Assembly (NCBI RefSeq): GCF_004366735.1
Contig: NZ_SOQX01000009.1
Location: 41,222 to 105,221 of the forward strand
Origin: Thiohalophilus thiocyanatoxydans
GTDB taxonomy: Bacteria; Pseudomonadota; Gammaproteobacteria; UBA6429; Thiohalophilaceae
Direction: 5' to 3'
DNA: 64,000 bases
In this document: one piece after another, positions 35,037-43,878 of the stretch
Position numbering within the stretch: position 1 is the stretch's first letter
Layout of the letters: every line of letters starts with the position of its first letter
The notes under the pieces: model-generated
What the model was told of the DNA's origin: nothing
Seen by the model: only the letters and a program-made list of their open reading frames with translations
Databases searched by the model: none
Program-made: the position numbers and the translations under genes

Positions 35037-35874
35037 GTGGCGACATGGATTGTGAGCTGAAATCTTTCTTCGTGTCTTCGAGTCTTCGTGGTTCAGGACT
35101 TGCCTCGTTACTCGTCCCTCGGCCCTCCACTTGCTTGCGTCCAGCAAGCAAGTAGATCGGCCACTGGATCGGTTTGGGTTGTGCGGGATCGGGCCACTGT
35201 TTGGCAAGCCGTTGTTCGAGATCGGGCAGCGGGTTGTGATCGTGGTCGGCGAGGTAGCGCCGGGTGGCGGACCAGGTGGCGAGATAGCCGATAACTTCGG
35301 TCAGGGTCCATTGGGCCTGGATATGAAAGGCCGGGGTGTCGAGCCGGGGGAAGGGAAAGGGCAGGTCGGTGTAGCCTTGTTCAATCCAGTGGCGTTCTTC
35401 GGGCCAGTAATTTTTCAGTGTGTTGGTGTAATAGTCGTGAATCAGTGCATCGATCGCGGGGAATATCGAGAACAGGCCGTAACCCCAGATCGCCAGTACG
35501 CCGCCGGGTTTGAGCAGGCGGGTGGCCTCACGATTGAAGCGGATGTGATCGAACCAGTGCGCGGCTTGCGCGACACTGATTAGATCAAGCGAGTTATCAC
35601 TAAACGGTAGTTGCTCGGCGGTGCTGCAAACATACGTAATAGCATGCTGGGTTTGCGCGTTGCGCAGTTGCGCCAGACTCGGTTCGCAACCGATGACCTG
35701 CCCAAAGTGGTCGCCTAATGCAACAGCGGCCTGGCCATTGCCGGTAGCCACATCCAGTGCACGTTCATGCTGCGGACAGAGCGAGGCGAGATAATCAAAC
35801 AGTTCGGGCGGATAGTGGGGGCGGTAGCGGGTGTACTCCGCCGCCTGTTGGGAGAAGTGATCGGCGAAGGCCAT
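35029..35874 (-). CDS. class I SAM-dependent methyltransferase with repeat-derived C-terminal tail
   Basis: The 281-aa protein starts MAFADHFSQQAAEYTRYRPH. It has the SAM-binding motif ALDVATGNGQAAVALG (about 39-54), AEQLPFSDNSLDLISVAQAA, then HWFD, and LLKPGGVLAIWGYG, typical of Methyltransf_11 proteins of about 245-250 residues. The substrate is unknown. The final about 40 residues (from LLAGRKQ onward, ending SQSMSPRG) are encoded by family A and B intergenic repeats and are almost certainly not ancestral. The gene begins two bases after the cca stop, so it is probably cotranscribed with cca. Confidence 0.85.
   Translation of the reverse strand: MAFADHFSQQAAEYTRYRPHYPPELFDYLASLCPQHERALDVATGNGQAAVALGDHFGQVIGCEPSLAQLRNAQTQHAITYVCSTAEQLPFSDNSLDLISVAQAAHWFDHIRFNREATRLLKPGGVLAIWGYGLFSIFPAIDALIHDYYTNTLKNYWPEERHWIEQGYTDLPFPFPRLDTPAFHIQAQWTLTEVIGYLATWSATRRYLADHDHNPLPDLEQRLAKQWPDPAQPKPIQWPIYLLAGRKQVEGRGTSNEASPEPRRLEDTKKDFSSQSMSPRG
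35063..35159. repeat. family B and A units plus hairpin inside the methyltransferase 3' end
   Basis: A reverse family B unit (from 35064), family A (from 35103) and the hairpin CTTGCTTGC-GTCCA-GCAAGCAAG (from 35130) lie within the open frame of the methyltransferase, and are translated as its last 40 or so residues. Confidence 0.8.
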
Positions 35875-35876
35875 GC

Positions 35877-37100
35877 TCAGGCCGCGCGGTGCACCTGTTT
35901 GATCGCGGTCAGCCGCGCCCTGTGCAGGGCCTCGGCGATCGCTTTGCCCTGCAGGCCCTGTTCGACGAACGGTCCGGCTTCGATGGCGCTGGCGGCGGCG
36001 TAGGTTTCGCGCATGATGCGGGGCTGATCGAAGACCCGGTCCTCATAACCGGGGCGCCCGCGGGAGTCGGCCTCGCAGGCCAGCAGGAATTGCTCATAGC
36101 GCTCCGGCCGGCGAAAGGCATCCAGCGCTTCCAGGGTTTTTAATAAAGTCGTGTCCTTGAGTTCGCCGGCCCGGTGGTAGTGCAGGTGATAGCGGGTCAC
36201 CATTACCGCCAGCTCGCGAAACTCGTTGGGGATTTTATAGCGATCGCATAATGCCTCGACCAGCGGCACGCCGCGTTCCTCGTGATCGATGTGCGAGGGC
36301 AGCTCCTCGGCAGGCGTAGTGCCCTTGCCCAGATCGTGCACCAAGGCGGCGAAGCGTACCACCGGATCATCGGAGAGTTTGACCGCCTGTTGCAGTACCA
36401 GCATGGTGTGCACCCCGGTGTCGATTTCGGGGTGGTGCTGTTCCGGTTGCGGCACGCCATAGAGGCGATCGACTTCGGGAAACAGTCTGGCCAGTGCGCC
36501 GCACTCGCGCAGCACTTCAAAGAAGGTTTCCGGGTGGTCCTCCTGCAGGGCGCGCAGGGTTTCCTGCCAGACCCGTTCGGGAACCAGGGCGTCGACCTCC
36601 CCGTTGTCGACCATCTGCTGCATCAGCGTCCGGGTTTCGTCGGCCACGCGGAAGCCGAACCCGGCAAAGCGGGCGGCGAAGCGCGCCACGCGCAGGATGC
36701 GCACCGGATCCTCGACGAAAGCGGGCGAGACATGGCGCAGCAGGCGATCCTTGATATCCTGCCGGCCGTCGAAGGGATCGATGATCTCCCCTGTGTCGGT
36801 TTCGGCCATGGCGTTGATGGTCAGATCCCGGCGGGCCAGATCCTGCTCCAGGGTAACTTCGGGGGCAGCGTGAAAGCTGAAGCCGGTATAGCCGGGGCCG
36901 GTCTTGCGCTCGGTGCGCGCCAGGGCGTATTCCTCGTGGGTCTCGGGATGTAAAAAAACGGGGAAGTCCCTGCCCACCGGTCGATAGCCGGCGTCGAGCA
37001 TTTCCTGTGGCGTGGCGCCGACCACCACCCAGTCGCGGTCCTTGACCGGCAGCTCCAGCAGTTTGTCGCGGACGCAGCCGCCTACCTGATACGTTTCCAT
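35877..37100 (-). CDS. cca: CCA-adding enzyme, multifunctional CCA protein
   Basis: Cca adds or repairs the 3' CCA of tRNAs. The 407-aa product has the nucleotidyltransferase motif YQVGGCVRD (4-12), acidic residues in VKDRDWVVVG (Asp21, Asp23) and DLARRDLTINAMA. It also has DPVRILRVARFAARF, and a C-terminal HD domain with LVHDLGKG and DHEERGVPL, the phosphohydrolase part found in gammaproteobacterial enzymes. Length is normal. The downstream methyltransferase begins after two bases. Confidence 0.97.
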   Translation of the reverse strand: METYQVGGCVRDKLLELPVKDRDWVVVGATPQEMLDAGYRPVGRDFPVFLHPETHEEYALARTERKTGPGYTGFSFHAAPEVTLEQDLARRDLTINAMAETDTGEIIDPFDGRQDIKDRLLRHVSPAFVEDPVRILRVARFAARFAGFGFRVADETRTLMQQMVDNGEVDALVPERVWQETLRALQEDHPETFFEVLRECGALARLFPEVDRLYGVPQPEQHHPEIDTGVHTMLVLQQAVKLSDDPVVRFAALVHDLGKGTTPAEELPSHIDHEERGVPLVEALCDRYKIPNEFRELAVMVTRYHLHYHRAGELKDTTLLKTLEALDAFRRPERYEQFLLACEADSRGRPGYEDRVFDQPRIMRETYAAASAIEAGPFVEQGLQGKAIAEALHRARLTAIKQVHRAA

Positions 37101-37189
37101 ACCGCGATCATACTCCCGCCCGATGACAAATTCGAACCGGTTTCGAGCAAGGTTTTAAGACGGGGTATTGAGACACAATTGAATTTTTT

Positions 37190-37220
37190 GACTTCGTGTC
37201 TTGGTGTCTTCGTGGTTAAT
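37190..37220. repeat. single repeat family B unit
   Basis: GACTTCGTGTCTTGGTGTCTTCGTGGTTAA-like sequence lies between cca and the NDUFA9-like gene. It is an isolated reverse-orientation family B unit ending just before the stop of the NDUFA9-like gene. Confidence 0.75.
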
Positions 37221-37230
37221 CTTTTTTGTA

Positions 37231-38196
37231 TCACTCCCGCCGCGCCTTGCGCCGGAAAACCTGATAGCGATCGCGGTAGGTCTTGTGACGCAGATACTGG
37301 GGAATGACGGACTCCAGTGCGGCCGGCTCGATCCCGAATACCTCGCGCAGGATTTTATCGCCTTCGGGGCAGGTGCTGTCCATCTGCAGGGAACGGTAGT
37401 TGTCGCGGGAGAAAGGTTTGCCGGGGGCATATTCGAGCAGATTGGCCTGCAGGGTGGAAGCGATACGACCCAGCGGAATAATACGGCGGTTGATGTCGAG
37501 CGTATCGGCAATGCGTTCGACAATCTGCTGCAGGGTATATTCGTGGGGACCGCACAGGTCGTAACGCTGACCGTAGGTGGCCGGATCGTTGAGACTCCGG
37601 GTAAAGACGGTGGCCACATCGCCCACATAAACCGGGGCAAAGCGGGCGTCGGGACAGGCCAGGGGAAACAACCAGGGTGTTTTCTTCAGCAGCGAGGCGA
37701 AGCGGTTGATGAAGCTGTCTTCGGGGCCGAAGATCACCGAAGGCCGGAATGAGGTGACATTGAGCTGGGGGGCGGCATGAACCCGGTTTTCGGCTTCGCC
37801 CTTGCTGCGCAGATAATAGCTGCTGCCGGTGCCCGGATCGGCGTTGAGCGCACTCATATGCAGCAGGCGCTGTATGCCGTGCTTGCGACAGGCCCGGATG
37901 ACCTTGTCGCTCAGCTCGACATGGGCGCGATAGAAGCCCTTGCCGTTGTCGCGGGGCTCGTTGAGAATACCGACCAGATTGATCACCGCGTCCTGATCGG
38001 CGAAAAATCGGTTCAGGGCATTTTCATCATGCACATTGGCATCGAAGACTTCAACGGTCGGCATGACCAGCAGTTCCCGATGCGCCTCGCGACGCCGGGT
38101 CAGGACCCGGATGCTGTGCCCCTCTCTGACCAGATGGTTGATCAAATACTTTCCGACAAATCCGGTCCCGCCGAGGATGCAGATGCGTCGTCTCAT
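37231..38196 (-). CDS. NDUFA9-like NAD(P)-binding atypical SDR protein
   Basis: The 321-aa protein opens RRRICILGGTGFVGKYLINH with the Rossmann motif GGTGFVG (9-15). It continues INLVGILNEPRDNGKGF, LLHMSALNADPGTGSSYYL and SFRPSVIFGPEDSFINRFA, matching the atypical SDR subfamily called complex I NDUFA9-like. These proteins bind NAD(P)H; the substrate in bacteria is unclear. I start at ATG 38196, preceded by AAAGGTGG, and not at the ATG 12 codons upstream. It is divergent from the aldehyde dehydrogenase gene with 165 bases between. Confidence 0.87.
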   Translation of the reverse strand: MRRRICILGGTGFVGKYLINHLVREGHSIRVLTRRREAHRELLVMPTVEVFDANVHDENALNRFFADQDAVINLVGILNEPRDNGKGFYRAHVELSDKVIRACRKHGIQRLLHMSALNADPGTGSSYYLRSKGEAENRVHAAPQLNVTSFRPSVIFGPEDSFINRFASLLKKTPWLFPLACPDARFAPVYVGDVATVFTRSLNDPATYGQRYDLCGPHEYTLQQIVERIADTLDINRRIIPLGRIASTLQANLLEYAPGKPFSRDNYRSLQMDSTCPEGDKILREVFGIEPAALESVIPQYLRHKTYRDRYQVFRRKARRE

Positions 38197-38361
38197 GGAT
38201 GTACCACCTTTGTTGTCCGGTTGCATTGTCATTATTTGTCCCTATTATAGGCATGGCAATGGTTCAAATGCGAGAGCACATATAACCAGAGTATGGGCGA
38301 TAATATGGCGTCTATACTTTAATATGTATGAACGACAGACGCGAACGATAAAGGAGTCCGC

Positions 38362-39729
38362 ATGAGTTTCGAAGTCATCAACCCGGCAACTGGCGAGAAG
38401 GAAGGTGAATTTTCGGCCTGGGAGGACGCCCGGATTGATCAGGCGCTGGAACAGGCGGCCGAGGTCGCGCCGCAATGGCGTGCCCTGACCATTACCGAGC
38501 GTTGTGAACTGATGCGCGGGGCCGCGCGAGTACTGCGCGACAACAAGGAGCAGTATGCCACCCTGATTACCCGGGAGATGGGGAAGCTGATTAACGAGGC
38601 CCGGGGCGAGATCGAAAAATGTGCCTGGGTTTGCGACTATTATGCGGACAAGGCCCCCGAGTTCCTGCACGACGAGCCAATTGAAAGCGATGCAGGCAAA
38701 AGCTATGTGGCCTACCAACCGCTGGGCACCGTGCTGGCGGTGATGCCGTGGAATTTCCCCTTCTGGCAGGTGTTTCGTTTTGCGGCGCCGGCACTCTGCG
38801 CCGGTAACACTGGATTGCTGAAGCACGCCTCCAATGTGCCGCAGTGTGCGCAGGCCATCGAAGCGATATTCCGTGAAGCGGGCTTTCCCGATGGGGTTTT
38901 TACTGCATTAATGATCCGTGCTTCACAGGTGGAAAAGGTTATCGAGGATCCCAGGGTGCAGGCCGTTACCCTGACCGGCAGCGAACCGGCCGGGCGCAAG
39001 GTGGCGGCAACAGCCGGGGCGGCCCTGAAAAAGAGCGTCCTGGAGCTGGGCGGGTCCGATGCCTTTGTGGTGCTGGAGGACGCGGATCTGGATGAAGCGG
39101 TCAAAAATGCCGTGGCTTCCCGGTTTCTCAATGCCGGGCAGAGTTGTATCGCCGCCAAGCGCTTTATTGTGGTGGATGCGATTGCCGAGGACTTTGTTGC
39201 TCGCTTCAAGGCCGGGGTCGAGAGCCTGAAACCCGGTGATCCGCTGGATGAAAATACCAGCCTGGCGCCGATGGCGCGCAGCGATTTACGCGAGGAGATG
39301 CACAAGCAGGTGGTCGACAGCCTGGCCGCGGGCGCGGTCAATGTCACCGGCTGCGATCTCTACGAGAATATGCCCGGGGCGTATTATAAAGCGTCGATTC
39401 TGGATCAGGTCGGTCCCGGCATGCGCGCCTATAGCGAAGAGCTGTTCGGGCCGGTGGCGATCGTGATCCGGGCGCGGGACGAGGCCGACGCCCTGCGGAT
39501 TGCCAATGACACCACCTTCGGACTGGGGGGCAATGTCTGGACCCGGGACAGTGATCGGGGTGAACGACTGGCCCGGCAACTGGACTGTGGTTGTTGCTTC
39601 GTTAACAGCTTCGTCAAAAGCGATCCACGCCTGCCGTTCGGCGGGATCAAGAACTCCGGTTACGGCCGCGAACTGTCCCACCACGGAATCCACGAATTCG
39701 TCAATGCCAAGACCGTGTGGATTAAATAG
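38362..39729 (+). CDS. NAD(P)-dependent aldehyde dehydrogenase, succinate-semialdehyde dehydrogenase type
   Basis: The 455-aa enzyme has the ALDH fold: MPWNFPFWQVFRFAAPAL, VTLTGSEPAGRKVAA, general base Glu228 in LELGGSDAF, and nucleophile Cys262 in NAGQSCIAAKR. EELFGPVAIV and LPFGGIKNSGYGRELSHHG close the fold. The sequence is closest in style to succinate-semialdehyde dehydrogenases (GabD/Sad). No gabT or other GABA gene is beside it, so the physiological aldehyde is uncertain. An SD-like AAAGGAG stands just before the ATG. Confidence 0.9.
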   Translation: MSFEVINPATGEKEGEFSAWEDARIDQALEQAAEVAPQWRALTITERCELMRGAARVLRDNKEQYATLITREMGKLINEARGEIEKCAWVCDYYADKAPEFLHDEPIESDAGKSYVAYQPLGTVLAVMPWNFPFWQVFRFAAPALCAGNTGLLKHASNVPQCAQAIEAIFREAGFPDGVFTALMIRASQVEKVIEDPRVQAVTLTGSEPAGRKVAATAGAALKKSVLELGGSDAFVVLEDADLDEAVKNAVASRFLNAGQSCIAAKRFIVVDAIAEDFVARFKAGVESLKPGDPLDENTSLAPMARSDLREEMHKQVVDSLAAGAVNVTGCDLYENMPGAYYKASILDQVGPGMRAYSEELFGPVAIVIRARDEADALRIANDTTFGLGGNVWTRDSDRGERLARQLDCGCCFVNSFVKSDPRLPFGGIKNSGYGRELSHHGIHEFVNAKTVWIK

Positions 39730-39772
39730 CGGCTATTCTTCCCGCGAGTCTCTTTTCGTTGCAGGTCTGGAT

Positions 39773-39978
39773 AACGCAGAGTTCGCAGAGGCGCAGAGGC
39801 GCAGAGAAAAGCTGAAAAAAGGACAGGTTTGATAAATTCAAACTACTGAAAGCACTGAATTCACGGAACAAACTAATAAATCGATTCATAAGTGTTTCAG
39901 TGGTTTCAAGGTTATGCAGTGTTACTGGTGTTAACAGAACTGCAATAAAAATTACTCCGCGTCTCCGCGTTATTTTCC
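39773..39978. repeat. repeat family C, inverted pair
   Basis: AACGCAGAGTTCGCAGAGGC then GCAGAGGCGCAGAGAAAAG on the left is matched in inverted orientation by ACTCCGCGTCTCCGCGTTAT on the right, around an AT-rich core of about 150 bases. No gene is visible. Other pairs are at 50755-50952 and 52834-52986. Confidence 0.8.
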
Positions 39979-40000
39979 AGTACGCTGAAAAGAGCCAGGT

Positions 40001-41689
40001 TCAGATGTCGAACCTTTCGTGGAGGATTTGGGGTTTGCCGAAGTAGTATCCCTGCCCCCAGTTGACACCGATTTCGCGCAAGGTTTCCAGGGTTTGCTGA
40101 TTCTCGATATATTCACCAATGGTGATCAGCTCGAGATCATTGGCAATACTTTGTATGCCCTTGATGATGGCGCGTATACGGCTCTCGCTGGCGACGCGTT
40201 GTATCAGTGTTCCGTCTATCTTGAGAAAAGAGACCGGCAGATCGGCCAGGTAATTGAGTGATGAATAACCGACGCCAAAATCATCGATTGCCAGGCGCAG
40301 GCCGAAATCGAGAAACGGTGCAAGAATCTCTCTCGTGTCGCCAAGATTGTGCAGCAGGGCCTGTTCGGTGATTTCGATGGTCAGCGGTTTCTCACTGCCA
40401 ATTCGCGTCCCGCAGACCTTGCACTGTTCCAGGGCGGTATTCAGGATGCCCTGGACCAGGTCCGGATGTCTGAGTAACTCGGCCGATATGTTGACGAAGT
40501 GCGGATGGGGGTTATTGCCTCGGCGAACACTGTCACTGCAGTGCATAATCGCCTGCCGGCTTACTTCGAAATCGATACGATGGGCCAGCTGGAGATGGAC
40601 AGCGGCATCGATGAACTGTTTGGCGGGAACGGGGGCAGTGCCGGGATTTACAATCCGGGCCAGTGCTTCATCGGCAACTACCTGACCGGTTTGCAGGTTA
40701 ACAATGGGCTGATAGGCCGGAATAATCCGGTTTTCCTGCAACGCATTTTCCAGCTGTGTCGCAATACCTAAAAACGAGCCGCGATTTTCCAGGCTGCTGG
40801 CGATGCGGTTTCGACCACCTCGTTTGGCCTCGTACAGCGCGGCATCGGCGCTTCTTAGAATGTCGGATACGGCTTTACCGTCTTGCGGATAATTTGCGAC
40901 ACCGATACTGCAGGTCGTGAAGATATCCTGTTTTCCGGAATGGATGGAAAAGTCGGCGATATGCCTGTGTATTTGTTCGGCTTTTTTCATGCCGGCTTCA
41001 AGATCCATCTGCGGAAGTATGCACAGGAATTCCTCGCCACCCCAGCGCCCCACAAGTTCAGGCTGCGTGACAAGCCGGGTCAGGTAGTCGGCAAACTGTT
41101 GCAGCATAATGTCCCCGGTAGCATGCCCATGGCTGTCATTAATCAGCTTGAAGCGATCCAGGTCAATCATTAGAACCGTGTAGGGTGTCCAGTTTTTTTT
41201 GTGTTGATCGTGCAGCTGAACCAGGGTTTGATGAATGGTGTCGCGATTGGCAAGTTTGGTAAGCGGGTCATAACCATGCGGCTCGATTTGGATGTAATCT
41301 TGTTCTTCCATATGGCTGAGATCATGGAACATGATCGCCAGAGTATCCTTGTCAAGTATGATAAGGCTGTAGTCGAACAGCCTCGATTGATTATCAGCAG
41401 TCTTCACCCGTTGGGAGGTAAAAGAGGTACGCGGCTGTTCTTTCGCCAGAGATAGCCGAATAAAATCGGTATCGAGGGATTGATTATCGGGTTGCGGTTG
41501 GAAAATAGCGCTGAGTGTCTGCCCTGAAGCCTGCTCCCGGGGCTGGTTCAGTAATAGCGAGGCGGCCTGGTTAATAAAGGTAACGCGACCTTCACGATCT
41601 ACCCCGATAACCCCGTCACTGAGATTATTAAGCAGTTGTTCGCTGCTGATATAGGGGCGCGCGGGTTTGTCTCGAACGCTGTCCGACAC
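40001..41689 (-). CDS. PAS-GGDEF-EAL cyclic-di-GMP turnover protein
   Basis: This 562-aa cytosolic protein has a PAS domain (about 15-125), a GGDEF domain with GGEEF at 217-221 and an EAL domain from about 310. The diguanylate cyclase inhibitory RxxD site is not conserved (TQPE). In the EAL part the catalytic set looks complete: Glu341, Asn400, Glu439, Asp469, Asp470, Lys490 and Glu526. Phosphodiesterase activity is therefore likely, and cyclase activity possible. It has no membrane anchor. It is monocistronic and divergent from the APC permease gene. Confidence 0.92.
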   Translation of the reverse strand: MSDSVRDKPARPYISSEQLLNNLSDGVIGVDREGRVTFINQAASLLLNQPREQASGQTLSAIFQPQPDNQSLDTDFIRLSLAKEQPRTSFTSQRVKTADNQSRLFDYSLIILDKDTLAIMFHDLSHMEEQDYIQIEPHGYDPLTKLANRDTIHQTLVQLHDQHKKNWTPYTVLMIDLDRFKLINDSHGHATGDIMLQQFADYLTRLVTQPELVGRWGGEEFLCILPQMDLEAGMKKAEQIHRHIADFSIHSGKQDIFTTCSIGVANYPQDGKAVSDILRSADAALYEAKRGGRNRIASSLENRGSFLGIATQLENALQENRIIPAYQPIVNLQTGQVVADEALARIVNPGTAPVPAKQFIDAAVHLQLAHRIDFEVSRQAIMHCSDSVRRGNNPHPHFVNISAELLRHPDLVQGILNTALEQCKVCGTRIGSEKPLTIEITEQALLHNLGDTREILAPFLDFGLRLAIDDFGVGYSSLNYLADLPVSFLKIDGTLIQRVASESRIRAIIKGIQSIANDLELITIGEYIENQQTLETLREIGVNWGQGYYFGKPQILHERFDI

Positions 41690-41794
41690 AGTTGCTCTCC
41701 GGTGTGGCGCTGCCCTGCGCCGGGGGTTAAATTCCCAGTAGAAACGTTGGCTATTATAGATGTGTTACTGCTGTTTCAAGCATAGAATATCCGC

Positions 41795-43039
41795 ATGAGA
41801 AATGACAAATTCCGCACGCAGGAAGTTGCGACGCTCAGACGCACTCTGTCATTGCCGCTGGTGACATTCTATGGTATCGGCACCATTCTGGGCGCCGGTA
41901 TTTACGTACTGATAGGAAAGGTGGCCGGCATTGCCGGGATGCTGACACCGCTGGCTTTTCTTGTGGCGGCGGCGATTGCCGGTTTTTCCGCGTTTTCCTA
42001 TGCCGAGCTGGCCGCACGCCTGCCCAAAAGTGCCAGCGAGGCGGTGTACGCCCAGGCGGGATTCGGCTGGCCCCGGTTGTCACTGTTTGTCGGATTGCTG
42101 ATGGTGCTGGTCGGGGTGGTCTCCACCGCCACCCTGATGCACGGTTTTGCGGGTTATTTGAAGGTCTATGTTCAGTTTCCAGATTGGCTGGTGATTCTGG
42201 TCATGCTTTTGATACTGGGCGCGGTGGTGATCTGGGGGATAGCCCAGTCGGTGCGGGTTGCGGTGATCATGACACTGTTTGAAATAGGCGGTCTGTTGCT
42301 GATTATCTGGGTGGCCGGCGACAGCCTTGCCCAGCTTCCCGTCCGTGTACCGGAACTGCTGGCGCCGGGCGAACCCTTTGTCTGGTTCGGTGTGCTGCTC
42401 GGGGCTTTCATCGCGTTTTATGCATTTATCGGTTTCGAGGATATGGTGAATGTGGCCGAGGAGGTTGTCGAGCCTTCCCGCAATCTGCCGCGTGCGATTG
42501 TTCTGGTGCTGGCGATCGTGACACTCTTTTACCTGCTGGTGACGCTGGCCAGCATACTGACTGTGGCGCCCGAACGGCTGGCGCAAACCGAGGCACCGCT
42601 GGCGCTGGTTTACCAGCAGGCGACCGGCAGGGCACCGCTGTTTATTACCCTGATCAGTCTGGTCTCGGTGCTCAACGGGGCACTGATCCAGATCATCATG
42701 GCCTCGCGGGTCTTGTACGGCCTGAGTCGGCAGGGCTGGCTGCCCGAAGGGCTCGGTTATGTCTATCCGCGTACCCGTACGCCGCTACCGGCTATCCTGG
42801 TGGTAATCCTGGCAATTCTGTTGTTTGCCTGGATATTACCGTTGCTGAGCCTGGCCAGGCTGACCAGTTTCGTGACACTGATTATTTTTATCCTGATGAA
42901 TCTTGCCCTGTGGCGAATCAAGCGGCGCGGGGAACAGACTTATCAGGGATTCACGGTCCCGCTCTGGGTGCCGGGCATCGGGGCGGTGGTCAGTGTGTTA
43001 TTTCTGGTCGCCCAGGTTTACGAATTCGTCATAGACTGA
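41795..43039 (+). CDS. APC-family amino acid permease
   Basis: The 414-aa polytopic protein has about 12 hydrophobic segments and the APC opening LPLVTFYGIGTILGAGIYVL, with the unwound-helix motif GTILGAGIY. AEEVVEPSRNLPRAIVLVLA and LYGLSRQGWLPEGLGYVYPR then TRTPLPAI are typical of amino acid/polyamine/organocation transporters. Substrate cannot be assigned. It is followed after three bases by the TauE-like transporter, so the two are cotranscribed. Confidence 0.9.
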   Translation: MRNDKFRTQEVATLRRTLSLPLVTFYGIGTILGAGIYVLIGKVAGIAGMLTPLAFLVAAAIAGFSAFSYAELAARLPKSASEAVYAQAGFGWPRLSLFVGLLMVLVGVVSTATLMHGFAGYLKVYVQFPDWLVILVMLLILGAVVIWGIAQSVRVAVIMTLFEIGGLLLIIWVAGDSLAQLPVRVPELLAPGEPFVWFGVLLGAFIAFYAFIGFEDMVNVAEEVVEPSRNLPRAIVLVLAIVTLFYLLVTLASILTVAPERLAQTEAPLALVYQQATGRAPLFITLISLVSVLNGALIQIIMASRVLYGLSRQGWLPEGLGYVYPRTRTPLPAILVVILAILLFAWILPLLSLARLTSFVTLIIFILMNLALWRIKRRGEQTYQGFTVPLWVPGIGAVVSVLFLVAQVYEFVID

Positions 43040-43042
43040 CTT

Positions 43043-43831
43043 ATGGATTACTACCTGCTCTATCTGCTGCTGGGGATGATTGCCGGCATTGCTGCCGGGT
43101 TGCTGGGCATCGGCGGCGGTCTGATCATCGTCCCGGTGCTGGTGTTTATTTTCGAGGAGCAACAATTCGCCCCCGGGCTTATCGTGCATCTGGCGGTGGG
43201 TACCTCGCTGGCGACGATCGTTCTGACTTCTCTCTCCTCGGTGCGTGCCCATCACCGTCATGGTGCCGTGTTATGGCCGGTATTCAGGCGGATGGTGCCG
43301 GGGATCGTCGCTGGTGCCCTGCTCGGCTCGGTGATTGCCGACTGGATGCCGACCGGGATACTTAAATGGGTGTTCGGGATTTTCGAGCTGACCGTCGCTA
43401 CCCAGATGATCCTGGCCTACAAACCGAATCCGCACCGGGTTTTGCCGGGATTACCGGGATTGACGCTGGCCTCAGGCCTGATCGGTGCGATTTCGGCTAT
43501 CGTGGGTATCGGCGGCGGGACCCTGAGTGTGCCGTTTCTGGTCTGGTGCAATGTGGCCATGCGCAAGGCGGTGGCGACCGCCGCCGCCTGCGGTCTGCCC
43601 ATCGCCGTGGGCGGGGCGGCGGGCTTTGTGATCAACGGCTGGGGGGAGGCGGGATTACCGGCCTATAGCAGCGGTTATGTCTACTGGCCGGCGTTTGTCG
43701 GTATCGTGGTCACCAGCGTTTTGTTTGCGCCACTTGGCGCGCGCCTGGCGCACCGTTTGCCGCAGGCGCATTTGAAACGGATCTTTGCCCTGCTGTTATA
43801 CGCGCTGGGAATCCGGATGTTGCTGGGATAA
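43043..43831 (+). CDS. TauE/SafE (TSUP) family membrane transporter
   Basis: The 262-aa protein has about eight hydrophobic helices and the internal two-fold repeat of the family: GMIAGIAAGLLGIGGGLIIV near the N-terminus and SGLIGAISAIVGIGGGTLSV in the second half. TauE/SafE proteins are proposed exporters of sulfite, sulfoacetate or related anions. It lies three bases after the APC permease. A DsrE-like gene follows on the opposite strand, so a sulfur link is possible but not shown. Confidence 0.9.
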   Translation: MDYYLLYLLLGMIAGIAAGLLGIGGGLIIVPVLVFIFEEQQFAPGLIVHLAVGTSLATIVLTSLSSVRAHHRHGAVLWPVFRRMVPGIVAGALLGSVIADWMPTGILKWVFGIFELTVATQMILAYKPNPHRVLPGLPGLTLASGLIGAISAIVGIGGGTLSVPFLVWCNVAMRKAVATAAACGLPIAVGGAAGFVINGWGEAGLPAYSSGYVYWPAFVGIVVTSVLFAPLGARLAHRLPQAHLKRIFALLLYALGIRMLLG

Positions 43832-43878
43832 GTCCCGTCGGTCGTTCTGACAGGCAGCTTTATCAGTCGGGAGGGGGG

